DNA of 64,000 bases from Psettodes erumei (Eukaryota; Chordata; Actinopteri; Pleuronectiformes; Psettodidae): contig JAFBJZ010000918.1 in assembly GCA_016785225.1 (NCBI GenBank), positions 620,001 through 684,000 of the forward strand, given 5' to 3'. The notes under the pieces are model-generated. The model was not told the DNA's origin, did not search any database, and saw nothing but the letters and a program-made list of their open reading frames with translations. Positions 1 to 12,899 of the stretch are shown here, piece after piece. A program made the position numbers and the translations under genes. Positions within the stretch are counted from its first letter, which is position 1. Every line of letters starts with the position of its first letter.

Positions 1-3000
1 TGATCAAACATGTGCATGGACTGCATGATGTTTTCATCCTGGACGAGAGGAACAACAACAACAACAAAAATGTTAAACTATTTCAGTAGCTGTGGATGGA
101 AGTTTCCATAAGTCGGTTTTTACCTTCTGGCATGTCTCCAGAAACTCCTCAATGGTGACCACCCCGTCATTGTTCTTGTCCATTTTCTGCAACAAAATTA
201 CAACACGGCAACCACAGATGTCTCAAAGGGCAATTTAAAGGTTACCGGTGGAGTTTCCTTGTAAACAAAGCAATTTGCATTTTCATTCTCACCGAAAAGA
301 CACAGTGTATATCCTTGTATCCTTGAGGCAGAACAAGCATGTTGAATATTTCTTCTTTTGCAAAGTGCATTTATAAAGCCAATTATTGAATATTTTGAAT
401 CCTACTTTATTTTGACTCGTGGTCGGTTTGCTCGTTTGTGAGATTTACCTGGAAGAAGCTGTCAACATGATCCTTGGGAGCGCTGTCCCTCATGCTGGGG
501 TAGGTGTACTTCCCCATCATGTCATAGATGGAGTGCATGATGTCTGTCATCTCCTGGACAAGGAGAAGGGAGGAGAAGAGGCGAGTTGACAACAGAACAC
601 ACAACACGTTCGCACAAAAGGGGAAAGGCACGAGCACCTCTCTGGTGATGCAGCCGTCCTTGTTGAGGTCGTACAGATTAAAGGCCCAGTTGAGTTTATC
701 GGTGACAGAGCCTCTCAAGATGATGGACAGGCTCATGACGAAATCCTGTAGAAGGGAAAACAACATTCAGGCCCAACTGAGATCAGGAAATTGATATAAA
801 CGTCAGTGTGAGAGAGTCAAAAGGTAGAATAAAAAAGGACTAACAGGAGAGCAAAGGAATGAAGAAGAATACTGTGTATCTACTGTTATATATCATGTGG
901 TTTTAGTACTGTCAGATGATAACTATGAATTGGGTCGTCACCTCAAACCTGACTGCTCCATTGTTGTGGGTGTCAAAGGCTTCAAACAGGAAATGTGCAT
1001 ACATGCTGGAGTCTGACAGGAAGGGAACAGAAAGTGACCACTGAAATATCTCTGTGCGGCCATTACAACAACACTCAGTACAGTAACTTGTATAAGTAGA
1101 GTTTCCTCCACACTTCAAACTCTAATGAACTAGAAATCACTTTTCAGTTTTATCAGGGGTGAAACAAAATTCTTATATCTGGCTCTTCTTTGACCCTAGA
1201 TTTTCAGTCCAAGCAAAGACTACAACAGATGTTTTCCTCCAATCAGCAGAGCTTAAAGTAGAGTATGAATTGAAACCGGGTTATTATGAAATTGTGAAAG
1301 GAATGTTGAATTGGGTCCATGAGAGGGAGCGAGTCTGGCTGACCTCCTTGAGGGAAGAACTGGGAGTAGATCCCTTTAAAGGTTTCCTCATTCACCACAC
1401 CGCTGGGACACTCCTGTGGAGATCAAAAACCTGTCATGTCAGAGAAAAAATCCCAACACGCGCGCTGACACAAACACACTGTTTCATGCACACACACAAT
1501 AAAAAGAATAAGAACCGCAGACACACAAAGAATATTCAAATATTGCACATTCATATTCTTGGTTATCCAAGGGTCAAGCACCAGTCATTCACAGTAGGGT
1601 TGGACTGACATTTTTGAATCCCCGGTAAAGAACCTGCAGCTCCTTCTTGCTGAAGTTGGTCTGCTGTACGAGGCGGTCGAGCCTCTCCGGTCTGTGACAC
1701 ACCGTTGACAGTTCACCGTCATCAGCTATACTTCCTGCATGGAAGGATGGAAAAAGAAACTAAGTAGCTATTCCCTGAGATTCACCAGCATCCTTAAAGT
1801 GCTATGTCTAGAGAAAAGGTCAAAATGTAGAAAACTAAGAAACTAAGGGGGTGACAAAAAGCGAAGATGATGTGTTGTTGTGACTGAATTCATATCGGGG
1901 GAATGGTGACAGAGCGTGCATGCCGACACTTGCTTTGATTAATGGAAGGGCTGGAGCCAGAGCGACAGCAGGGGAGCAGTTTGAGGAACCGCTGCTTTAT
2001 GGTCTTTTTACAGGGTTTGGATGAAGGATTACCTGGAAACAACCAATCACAGTAAAGATTAGAGGCAGACAGAGCGGCCCACATAGTGGAGACCATGTTA
2101 AAGGGATAACACATGAGCCAAAGTCGCCAGTCCTTGTCCCTGCAACTTGGTTGTGTGCAAATCATTTTGCTGACCTGGCTTTGAACCAGCGTGACCCATC
2201 AGATCTAAAATGTTTGGCATGTCAACACGTGAGGACTGAGTGAAATGACACGTGACTGACGCAGTCTGAGCCATGCCACAGTCAAGCTGGGTGAAATTTA
2301 ACATGTCTGATATTAGTCAGGGTCTCTGTTTTCAAGTTCACAATGGAAATATGTTTTCTTTTAATCCTTGATTTAACCAGCAGGCCTCTTAAAATTAAAA
2401 ACAAAAAAACTCCAAAGAGGGTTAAGGGGCTTACTGGCCTTCACTGACAACACAATATGACTTTGTCACTCAACCTCTTATGAAAACATCATCGACGGTG
2501 AATTGTACATAACACACTGTTGAGTAACACACTCAAAGCAGGAAATGGATCAACAGAGCAGACTCAGAGGCAGTGAGTCAGTTGTCTTCATCACGCAATG
2601 GTAGGTACATGGGCAATCAGTCTCTTAGGCAAAGGTATCAAAAAAACTGTCGGGAAAAAGTATTAGCAGGGGTCACAATCAACTCATAAGGAACAAGGCT
2701 GGAACTCTCACACAGGGGTAAAGAAGATCCAGTACGTTAGGGAGGGGAAACCGAGCTTAAATACGCTGGCGAGGGGGAAACAACGAGACACGGATGTAGC
2801 ACATTAGGGCGGGGCAGGTAATCACAAGCACAGGAAGTAAAACTGCATGCCAGAAGACTCCCCAAGGAATAGTTGCCAAAATAAGACAGGAAACACCGAG
2901 GCCATGGTAGAGTCCACAAAGGAGTCCAGTGAACATCGGCAGTGACGCTGACACTGAGTGTTTCGTAAAGTCACTCCTAAATTATCAGTGATTTACTAAC

Positions 3001-4659
3001 TGGTGTGTTCTCTCTCAGCTAGTTATCAAAGAGAATATTTAAACCTTAGTCCCAGTCATCACAATCTTCATTGTGCAATTGATGAGCTTCTCCGTCTTTG
3101 ACTGCAGCAGTCGAATGGTTTCATCACCGTATTCTTCATGTGTTGATTCTCTTCTCTGCGGCATTGATCTCTAAAACTCCTTTGTTGTTCTTTTTCTCTT
3201 TGTGCCCTCCCTCGCTTTTTGAATCCACAGTTCTTTCCTCCAGACCTTTGCCAGCTGTTAACTTGCTTCAAAGCACGCCTTGTGATCTTATCACAAATCA
3301 TAATCTATCTCCCCATCTTCATCAATACGATGATCCAACAAAGCGGAGGCGCCTCGGCTGCCCTCTTCCTCTCTCCTCCAGCAGGAGCAGCAGAGGGTTG
3401 ACCTGCTTAATGAAGATGCAAATTTTCCTCTTCATCCTTTCCCTCGTCTCTTCTGAGGCTTTGTCCGCTCCTCAGTTCTGTTTGCGTTCTGTTTTCAGGG
3501 TCTGTGATGCTTCACGGCCCTAAAGGCATCCTATTATGTAGTCTCTCTTAACCAAAGCCAGACACAGAGGCTTTATATTGACCCCACGCAACCGAAGAAC
3601 AAAGAGTTACTGTAGATGTGAGGTGGATAAAAAAGCAACTATTGTCTTCATCTTCTACTTTCCTTCACTCTCTACCTCTCAGTGGTTTTCTCATCTCCTC
3701 CAGCCAGCCTCCATTGGATTGGCCGCTTCTCTCTCTGCTCTTATTATCATTGAGGTAAACACAGCAGCAGCTGTTCCTTCGAAGAGAGCGCACATATTCC
3801 CAACTTCGCTCAGCAGAAGGTTTTTGTTCTCCAGGCGCTCGTGGCTCATTCCTGCCACCAGAGGGCAGTGCTGAACTGCAGCCGGATTACGCTCTACTGT
3901 GTGGTGTCTGGTTTTGAAAGAGAGTGGGAGACTGACAGACAGGTGGGGAGAGCTGACGATCCTTCCCCACTCTCTCTGCTGTGCAGAAGTAAAACCTGCG
4001 AGCATGTCCATGAATCCACAGAAACCTTATTGTAACAGACCCAGAGAGGCAGTGGACTGAACGATGGTGGGGGGGGAAATGTAGAAAACCCTCTAAAAAC
4101 GTCCCAGGGGCACAGTCCTGCTCAAAAAACCAACTCTCCGATGCAGGATGTTCTCATAAGCACGTCAACCCACCGGCATCACCGACAGTCCCTGTTTGCA
4201 GTCGCATTATCACACAATGTGCAGTCTGACGAGGAACAAAAGAGACATAATGTGCGATGCGATGCATTGCTCGTTTCGAAACATTTATTCAAAGCTCTAT
4301 TTCCGTGCTCACAAAAATGGTTATAGATATCGCTGCACAAGCGCCGAAAAGCAAACAAATCTTTATAGGCCCCTCGCAGATACAAAAGCCAACACAAAAA
4401 GCCCACCTCAGCCTTTTGAAACTGGAGAAGCTTTTTTGTAGATAGAAGGGGAGAAAAAAAAAAATACCCATCCCTGCCGTTTCTTTTCTCTCTCGCTGAC
4501 ATTTTTGGTTGTGACAGAGCGCAGGGCATTGATCACAGATGCTTTCCAAGTCACGGGAACGCGACAGAGGTCTCAGAGCTGTCAGAGAGACTCTCAGAGA
4601 GACTCACAGAGCACTGTTCCATCTGCTCACACCAACGCCGACAGGGCAGGATGTATAAA

Positions 4660-4690
<31 letters not shown>

Positions 4691-5748
4691 GCTGCAAGTT
4701 TAAGATTTTGTTCGCGCTGTTCGTGACGTGAGGGCGTCAGTGAACGCAACCTATGCTGTGTGGAATTTAACTTGTGCGCAGGTTCTTCCTGTTCCTGGGG
4801 CAGAGTGATAAATAAACCTTTTAACTGTCCTAAGACAAAAAATCAACAGTTACTCAGGAAGTGCTGACATTTCAGACAATCCTCTCAGTTCTGGGACTGT
4901 ATGAATCAGTGTGAACATACGCAGGCCTCCGAGGCAGATCAGTACACCTGACCCCGCTGCTATTAACACGCCTAAAGACTCTTTTTAGTTGCTGCTGCAA
5001 ACAACTAAACTGTGGAAGAAGTGCTGAATGCAATTCATAACAGGAAACAATGACCGCAACGACATGGAAAAAGAGTCTGAGGGTCACGAGGGGATACAGT
5101 TCTTTGTTGTGGACTTTGTAAAGTCCGAGATTTCAAAGCCTCAATCACTGCATCTCAGTTCGTTTCGAGTGCAGTGAACATATTCACTTCTGATTCCAAA
5201 CCTCAAACTTCTGGCGCGAGCCTGATCGATGGGCTTCAGATGAGCTGGATCTGGGAGGCGAGAGTTGGGGGGGAAGTTGAAAGTGTTTGAAAATATTGAC
5301 TTTGTTAGAAAAAAAAGAATCACAGTGGAGGGATTAAAGTCTTCCAGAGTGGTAGCTGCATGTATATGTTTTAAGCATAATGAGTGTTGGGGGGTTCTTG
5401 GCGTAATGACCTACTTTACTTTTTCATACTTTTCATATATTTTCAGACAAATCCCTCATTAACAAGATCCACAGAGAAAATACTGAGGCTGTGACTTCAG
5501 TTTCTTCTCTGGCCCAAGGAAAGAAAATGAAACAAAGCTTTCTTCCCAAAAGTTAATTTTGCTCCGCCAATTTATAAGTAAAGAAAGAAAACGTGTTTTC
5601 CTCTCAAACTATAGATTATCATTATGTAAAGTAATAGTAAATACATTGTTAACTATAAAATGATTGGTAAAACAAAATTGTAACTGCTTACAAGAATGTG
5701 GTGATGTTGATTATATTGTGAGCCTGTCTTCCCTCTGTGCATGTGTGC

Positions 5749-5786
<38 letters not shown>

Positions 5787-7549
5787 ACCGGCAGCATTTT
5801 GTGTTTACTCTGTGAGGTCATGGCAGCTTATGGAGGGTCACGCAGCGCTTACTGAATGTTTGAAAGTTAACGTTGCTCAGGAAACAGCCTCTGTACTTAT
5901 CATAATCCTTCAGAGGGACATGGTGCATTGACACACACACACACACACACAACACATACACAAACATATTTAAAATCACACACTCTTACATGAGCTCCCC
6001 AGTGATTGTTACAGAGGTCCAGTGCACTTTATCTCCTGTGCCCCCAAGTTACCTCGTGAGTTATGCAGAATCAGCTTTGATTTTTTTGTTGTTGTTGTTA
6101 TGCAACACTGATCTTAATACAACACAATTTGTCAGTCCAGACTAAAGCCAATTTCTACTTGGCACCCACTACATGAAACCTACTAACTGTTATCTAAATA
6201 TAATATCCATGTTATCAGTACTGACATTTTGATGGATGAAAAACCCCTCAAGCAAAAAATGTCGTGGCTGAACATATGAACGCGTTACCACCTTTCATGC
6301 GGTGGAAAGTAACTGTAGCATAAAGGACACAACATTAATCTGAAAGTATATTGTGTTACTGTTACTGCTGACATTACTAATTGATTGTTAATGACCAGTG
6401 ATGGAAAGTACATTGTGCACATCACTGCAACATTAAAGTAAGGTAGCCACACTTACAGCCATCAGGTTTTCTCGACCATTATGCAAATAAGCAAAATGTT
6501 TCAAAAATTTCAGACTCATTGGTTGAAAAATCTCAAAATTTCTCTGCATGACGTCATGGTGTGGCTGCACCACAGCGGCAGACGGTCGGTCCGCATCATG
6601 GTAATATGTGAAGTGTAGTGTCGAAAGTGATGACTTGACAAAGCTCTGGCATACATAATGTATGAACACGGGCGTATAAACAACATGAGGTTTTCAGCAG
6701 CGTTACATCAGAGCAGCTGGACACAAAGATCTGAAGGGACATAGACGCAGCTGATAAATCCTTTAAACGCGTTTCAACAAACTTTTTTTTTCCCCACCAC
6801 AAGCACTGGTTCCTTCACCACTACGTTTGACACGAGTCTCCCGTGTTCGTTTGTCAGATATAACAGAGCCGTAGTTAACGCAGCTTTATGCCTCAGGTTG
6901 TTGAACGCTACCACACCTCTCTGTGCTTCACGCTTCAATAAAAAGGTTTGTTTGTGTCTCCCGAACGCCCCCTGAAGCCTCTGTGTTCGAGCACCTGTTC
7001 GATGTTTGTTTAACCTGCTGCTGAACGCGTATCACGCAGGCTATTGTGCCAGCAACAACTATAAGCCATGAAATAGAGCTTCATCTGTGTACCATCCCTC
7101 TGCTCATCCATCCATTTACTTTAGAAACATCCATAAAATGAAGCAGGGGGGGGGGTGCTGCGCTTCTCTTTCTGCAGTATCAAAGGGGATATGTTCATAC
7201 ATATATTTGTTTACTTTTAAAGGAAAATACTATTTTGGGAAGTTGCCCCAAAACTGACAGACCGGCCTTACGAACACCAAAGTGTGTTCGCGTGTGCACT
7301 GAATAAGCTTTGTAAGTCTTTGAAAGCACTCAGGAGGAAAATAAAATGGTGTAAAAAAATGTTTTTTTTGTCTGACAGAGAGAGGAGCCTCGCTGATTTA
7401 ATTAGACTATAAAGACGCACTGACAGGTGTAATTTTAGATGAAGAACTTGTTTTCTCTTCTTTTTCAAGCCGAACTAGTTTATTTATTTAAACTGCCTGA
7501 GTGATGAGCAAATGTATAAGGCTCTTTATATATAGCATAGTACACAGCC

Positions 7550-7618
<69 letters not shown>

Positions 7619-8741
7619 ATTGTGAGTGCAATAGGTCATTTGTACTGCATTTCTCAGAGCTGATTAGATAACAGAAATGCCTATAATGCAATATATTATA
7701 TGACAGTATCACTATGATATAACGATTTAGGGCTGCAACTGATGATTCTTTTCACGATGCATCAAGCTTTTGAATTTGATAAATGTCTGTAAATGTCGAT
7801 AACACAATTTCTGGGGCCCGGGGTGTCGCTTTGTTCCATCACGAGTTCGAGACCCACAGATATTCAGTTCTCAATTATTTAAAACAGTGAAAGAGGAGGA
7901 AAAACCCACAAGGAGGTGATTTTGGTTGGAGACATTTTTCAAACGAGTGAATATCAGGGTTGCCAATTGATTTTCTATCAGGCAACTAACTGATTAATGG
8001 GTGAAAGGCACTGGGCTACGCACAGACATTCTAACACATTATGTTTCCAGGCTGAGCGTACAGCTGTGGGACCACAGAATAACGCTGCTGCCGTTATCTA
8101 CCCAAGCCTTGCATCAGTCACATTTCACATTCAGTGTGATTCAAACAATTCAGTCTTTTATGCGGTTACGACTCTCGCAGCCAAGCTCATACAAACAATA
8201 CGCGCTCACCGCAGTATCCTGTGAATCTCATTCATTTCACAAAGCTGTGTGTTCTTGTATTGGAGAGGAAGCTTTTTTCTCCCATTTCCACATTTTCAGG
8301 AATGCTCAGGATGTGATGGTGCTGACCTGCCAGGTTTGTACCCATTCTGTGAGCAGGCAAAAGCAGTGATGTGCACTTCATCTTCAGTCCTTGTCATAGT
8401 ATATAAGATATAGAATAAAATATTGCAGAGATTTAATTTCTTTAAATGTCTCAGTACCTTTGCAACAACTGATGTATGCAGAAGGAAACAGTCACTGTTT
8501 TACATATCAATAATTGATCTACTGTATGCAACAGACACTACTGAAAAGCCAACGCAAACTTTAAGGCACACTGAAGCCAGGCCAGCAAACAGCAGTAAAA
8601 CCAAACACTTTCCCCACACTTTTAAAAGAGAGAGTTCAATAACGACGCGAGGAAGATCTCCCACCTACCTGTGAGCGGGTCGAAAGAGCGGTCCAGCTCT
8701 CTGGAGTCCGACAAACTCAGGTCCTGACTCCTGGACTTCAT
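1..8741 (-). CDS. kcnip2: Kv channel-interacting protein 2 (KChIP2), 3' end beyond window
   Basis: Nine coding exons join in frame: 8741-8669, 2032-1934, 1734-1610, 1413-1344, 1012-942, 745-638, 553-449, 186-124 and 38-1 (cut by the window edge). About 251 residues are visible, and the family ending suggests about 253 in total. KChIPs are cytoplasmic, membrane-anchored calcium sensors that bind the Kv4 N-terminus and set A-type current density and kinetics. Seen here: the N-terminal LSDSRELD element shared with KChIP2, the KQRFLKLLPCC segment with the palmitoylation cysteine pair at about residues 46-47, a degenerate EF1 near residues 100-111, and canonical EF2 (136-147), EF3 (172-183) and EF4 (220-231) loops. 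The LSDSR and KQRFLKLLPCC motifs favour KCNIP2 over KCNIP1/3/4, and so does armh3 next door. The start is the first in-frame ATG of the LSDSR exon. Intron 2 uses a GC donor. Intron 1 is 6.6 kb. No alternative KChIP first exon was recognised. Confidence 0.93.
1934..1934 (-). other. kcnip2: GC-type splice donor of kcnip2 exon 2
   Basis: On the minus strand the exon ends CAAA and the intron begins GCAAGT. Only this donor leaves the one-base overhang that joins in frame to the next exon at 1734, whose reading begins GA AGT ATA. The nearest GT donor, three bases further on, would bring in a TGA immediately. GC-AG introns are a known minor class with an otherwise strong donor consensus, as seen here. 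Confidence 0.75.
4659..4686. repeat. (AC)n microsatellite
   Basis: A pure AC dinucleotide run of about 14 units inside kcnip2 intron 1. Confidence 0.95.
5752..5783. repeat. (TG)n microsatellite
   Basis: A pure TG run of about 16 units inside kcnip2 intron 1. A shorter AC run lies 150 bases further on (about 5931-5951). Confidence 0.95.
7554..7619. repeat. Compound (CT)n(CA)n microsatellite
   Basis: About 20 CT units pass directly into about 13 CA units, in kcnip2 intron 1. Confidence 0.95.
7729..8000. mobile_element. Degraded teleost interspersed repeat (AGGGCTGCAACT terminus)
   Basis: The stretch opens with AGGGCTGCAACTGATGATT. It then carries decayed forms of words I associate with a very common non-autonomous teleost repeat: AAATGTCGATAACACA, CACAGATATTCAGTT, and a closing CAACTAACTGATTAAT. 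No coding capacity is seen. The family is recalled from general knowledge of fish genomes and I do not assign a class. Confidence 0.5.
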
Positions 8742-9033
8742 GTTTGGGGTTTTTTTTCGCCCTCTCTCTCTCTCTCTCTCTCTCTCACGGTTCTCACCAG
8801 ACCACCGGGCTGAACCTGCAGGATCTGTGCGCGCGTGAGAGCGTGCGTCGGCGCCGCGCAGCTCGTCTCTACGGCTTCCTCCGCGCCTCCATCCCCGCTC
8901 GCGCCGCGCGTCAGCGGCCTGCGTGTGGGCAGCGGCGCGCGGGAGCGCGTCTCTCTCCCTCTCTGCGTCCCCACGCCGAACCTCCGCTCACATCCGCGGA
9001 TCACTCTTCACAGTCACTTTGAGAGGCGGGGAC

Positions 9034-9035
<2 letters not shown>
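8742..9035 (-). promoter_or_regulatory. kcnip2: kcnip2 start region: CpG-rich 5' UTR/promoter
   Basis: Immediately upstream of the kcnip2 ATG lies a (CT)n tract (8761-8786), then about 200 bases dense in CpG (about 8825-9000), then a very long TG repeat. CpG density next to a first coding exon is typical of a vertebrate promoter. No TATA box or transcription start could be fixed. Confidence 0.5.

Positions 9036-9123
<88 letters not shown>
9036..9123. repeat. Long pure (TG)n microsatellite upstream of kcnip2
   Basis: About 44 uninterrupted TG units, the longest pure dinucleotide run in the window, roughly 300 bases upstream of the kcnip2 start codon. A (GA)n tract follows at 9242-9270. Confidence 0.97.
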
Positions 9124-9124
<1 letters not shown>

Positions 9125-9238
9125 GATGGGCGTTGATGACACTCAACCGCCGCGTTTTTGAAAGCTGCTGACTTTACTGCGCTGATTGCTCCAAACCAAA
9201 AATCCAAAATGACAAAGAAGCTGGCTGACGGCTGAGAG

Positions 9239-9274
<36 letters not shown>

Positions 9275-11834
9275 GTGACAGACCAACAGAGAGAAGTGTG
9301 AGTATATATATACACGATATGAGTGGATATATCTGCTGATATGCGCTCCACTGATGGATGGCCTCACCTTGGCTCGCGACTTGAGCAGCTTTGGCTCGGC
9401 AGCAGGAATCAATACCTCGCTGGCTCCACGTCCTTGAGCTGGTTGAGCGGAGTTAATGGATGACCCTCTCATATTTCACAAAATGCAAGCAGCAAGGCCG
9501 TGATTAGAAGAAGATAAAAAATCATTTGAATAATATATCCATAAATACACACCGTACGGTGGACGGAGACAGCAGGAGGCCGCGGGCTGGTTTATGGGAT
9601 AATCTTAGAGATTTCAGCAGCTTTGTTTCCCATCAGAAACTTCTGCTTTAAACACCATGACGCTTCTGAGACATTAAGGTTCTTTTTTTCCTTTTGATGT
9701 AGGCTATATTTAATTCTTTATTTGAATGCATTTTTGAATCGGTGACCTCATTCTGCTTTCACTTTGCTTTTTTTGTGATGTATAATTCTTTTGGATAGAA
9801 ATAACTTGCAAGGTTGCTTTCAAATGAACCATGGTTCCCACTAAACTGTGCAGGGTTAGTTCTCACAGTCAGGACGCCACGACGGCCCCCAAACTTTGGA
9901 TTCAACAAACCAGGGGTCCTCTCTTTGATGCTGCAAATCCTTCTACAAGCTTTTCACTGTTCTATAATGACCGAGACGGCTATTGCGCCTCGAGATAAAA
10001 GGTCAAGACAATGAGATTAGAAAACATGAGAACCGCAAAGTGAAATGACCGAGTGGCAAAGCAAGGTGGACGTAGAGGGAAACCTCTTTTCACAGGCTGC
10101 ATAGTCCCACATGGGATTTGCAAACTGACTTTGACTTGTAAAATTGCTGGAGTGCCCCTTTAATCCCAGCTCAAAACCCCAATTTATATCCTCCTGAAAT
10201 TATTATTCAGTCAATGTAACAAAGCCCTTCAAAAAAAGAACAGAACTTGTTTACCGTAAAACATCAGACTGATGAAATATGAAGTCAGCCATAAAGAGTG
10301 TTATTATGTGCGGGTCTTTAAATTAAACTCTTCAACTGGAGACATTTTGCCAAGAGAAGCTAAATAATGCCTGTTGGGGATAAACAGTGCAGTGGAGCTT
10401 CTTTAAAGACGACAGACGAGTGAGGGATTATATGTGTGTGTGGACAGAAAATATCTATCAGCCGCTGAGAGAGCAGGATAAAGAGAGGGGAGAAGAAAGG
10501 CAAGGGGCGACATAAAAAGAGTCTAGTTTTAAAAGAAGTTTAAAAAAAATAAAAATAAAAAAATCAGAGCGGGATGGGGCTCCATTTACAGATGAGAGTG
10601 AAGCAAACCTGTGACAGGAAAAAAAGAAAAGACTCAAAGAGAGAAATAGAAGAAGACAGAGGGAACACAGGGGAGGTATTTGAATATATTATGTGTCTCG
10701 GGACGGTTGAATCTCGCAGTATTGATGGTGTTTATCTCCCACGGGGGCTTACAAGTTTAGCGTTGCTGCGGGCCGGGGAAAGTGGAGCTGACAGATAACC
10801 AATAATGAGCTTTGACTGATGCCTGAAGCCTGAAGCCATACACAGCGCAGCAGCGGCAGCACAGGTGACAAACACCATCCACACAGAGAGATACAGGAGG
10901 AGTGGACAGCACACAGGTGAGCTGGCAGGGAAAAGGCGGGGATAAAATAGTCCCACGTGTCCGTCACGAGGCGCTCGTGCTTACGCGTGGGGTCCCTTTC
11001 AGTCCGTTCACTACCGACGCAGATACAGGGGGAGGACGTGAAGGGGAGAGAGAGTGAAATGAAGACACAGGGAGTAAACACACTGCCCAGGATACAAAAT
11101 AACCAAACAGAAATACAGCATCTGGAAGACACACACACACCAGTCCACTTGCCACGCCACAGCATAACTCCCAGTCTGGAGGTTACAGCACATCACCATC
11201 TCTGGAACAGGTTATGACAAACAGCTACAACCACTGCAGTTCCTCTGGTTGTGGTTGTGTGTGTGTTGGGGGGTAAGGGGTGTCTACTTCCAGGCCCCTC
11301 ATGCTGTTGATCTACCACAAAAAGCCCGGTGACTTGTTTCATCAGGAAACTGAAAACCAGTCAGTACTCGTCTCCTCTTCCAAACGCAGAACGATCTTCC
11401 GTCACTTTCGTCCCCGATTTAAAATCTTTCTTCTTCTCCGAGTTTCACTGCACATCCTCCCGCTCCTCGCATCTTCACACATCTATCACTATCACCAGTT
11501 CCAGGCCCAATGTTCTCAAGTCATTCAGTCTGATTCGACTCGGGCAGAGCGATGCTAAGAAGTAGAAAATGTCACGCAAAACTTCTTCCCGCAAAACACG
11601 AGTCAGTGACTCCAGTGGCAGCTGCTTGACTTTCTAAGTCACCGAGACATAACTCACGCTTCACGCGCGCTCGCCGGGGGCGAGGAGGAGTGGGAGCGAG
11701 AGGGAAAACGAGAGTTTGTTATCGAAAGACCGTATTCGTCGAACGGAAACTCATCTTTCACTTCTGCGCGAGAACAAATCACACATCCAGCTGACACCTC
11801 ATGCATCACAATCAGACAGAGTCCGCAATGTCAG

Positions 11835-11872
<38 letters not shown>

Positions 11873-11990
11873 ATTGATGAGAACTGCTGCAAACTCAAGT
11901 ACAAAGATTATTTTAACATCATAGGTGCTTAAATTTTTGACTTACTTTTCTTACTGTCACGGAGGAAACAGCGAGTAGTAGGAAACCGAC
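9124..11990. other. Intergenic region between kcnip2 and armh3
   Basis: No exon with family support is visible. Contents are a (GA)n tract (9242-9270), a (GT)n tract (11839-11869) and A/T-rich stretches. One splice-like open segment at 9368-9472 (minus) ends at a GT donor but has the wrong phase for kcnip2 (see rejected items). Confidence 0.6.
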
Positions 11991-11991
11991 C

Positions 11992-12899
11992 TTTATTTTA
12001 TTTTTTTTTTAAAAAGGAAACATAAATATACCTACAGGAAATTAAGAGATGGAAGAAAGAAGACCCTACACTTTTGAAGAAATTGCATAATTCAGATCCG
12101 CTTCCAGTGAGAGAGAAAATCATTTCAGAAGAGAAACGGAGGAGTTCCAGCGGAGGGGGCGCTCCTTCTTCGCACCAGCAGCGCTCACGTCGACGACCTC
12201 TGTCGGCGCAGGTTCAGCTCTTAACCGGGGCCTGCTCGAAGACGAAAAGGTTTGCAACGACAATAAAAAAAATTTTTTTTTTTCTTCCTTCACCGCAGAG
12301 CATCCACACACGGAAACACAAAGCACTTGTGAGTCTGCTCTGAACGCGCACGTTACGTTCCCGTTTGCGCAACGAGCACATTCGACCGCAAAGAAAAAGT
12401 TCTCCAAACTCCAACGGGGTTAGTTAGGAAGAACGTTTCACTCGAACCCTAAACGTTCCGAGATCATTCCTGGAGAGATAAATCATAAATCTAAGAAACT
12501 ATGATCGGTTTGACGGCGCGAGCTATACTTTTACAATGTCACGATTGGCAGAAAGGGTTAAAAATACTTTTGTCCAAACTTTCACGTGTCAGTTAACAGT
12601 CCGGCCAATACTGCAGATTGCAAGAATCACACGCACGCACGCACGCCGACGACCACAAAGGAAGCAAGTCCAGAGCGTTACGAGGTTGTTGGTTTTTTTT
12701 TTCCTTCAGGTGCATCCAGCCTGCCGACGTGTCCGCCTCCCGCGGGGTTCGTTCAGCTCTCGGGAGACAAGGGACGAGGGGTCGAGACGGCTAACGGGGG
12801 AGGACAAAAATCGAAGGGGGTTGCGCTTCGCGCGTGCCCCCCCGAGGGAGGCGGCGGCGACGGCCGGGCCGGGGCGCGCGGGGGGCGGCCGCGTGCGCC
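11992..12899 (-). other. armh3: armh3 probable 3' UTR with AATAAA signal
   Basis: After the armh3 stop codon (12902-12900), the first clear minus-strand AATAAA lies at 11997-11992, within AATAAAATAAAGG. That gives a 3' UTR of about 900 bases. The choice of this signal is an inference. Confidence 0.4.

Larger units (their letters stand above)
2033..8668 (-). other. kcnip2: kcnip2 intron 1 (6.6 kb)
   Basis: No coding exon is supported in this interval. It contains CA/TG repeats (4659-4686, 5752-5783, about 5931-5951), a compound CT/CA repeat (7554-7619), and a decayed interspersed repeat at about 7729-8000. Its open frames have no family resemblance and no conserved splice context. Confidence 0.7.

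Noticed and set aside
8835..9161. Open frames made of repeated Cys-Val or Thr-His
   Set aside because: They are read-through of TG/CA dinucleotide repeats, as at several other places in the window.
9368..9472. Possible alternative kcnip2 first exon on the minus strand (MRGSSINSAQ..., followed by GTGAGG)
   Set aside because: Its donor is phase 0, but every candidate downstream kcnip2 exon needs a one-base overhang, and the peptide resembles no KChIP N-terminus.
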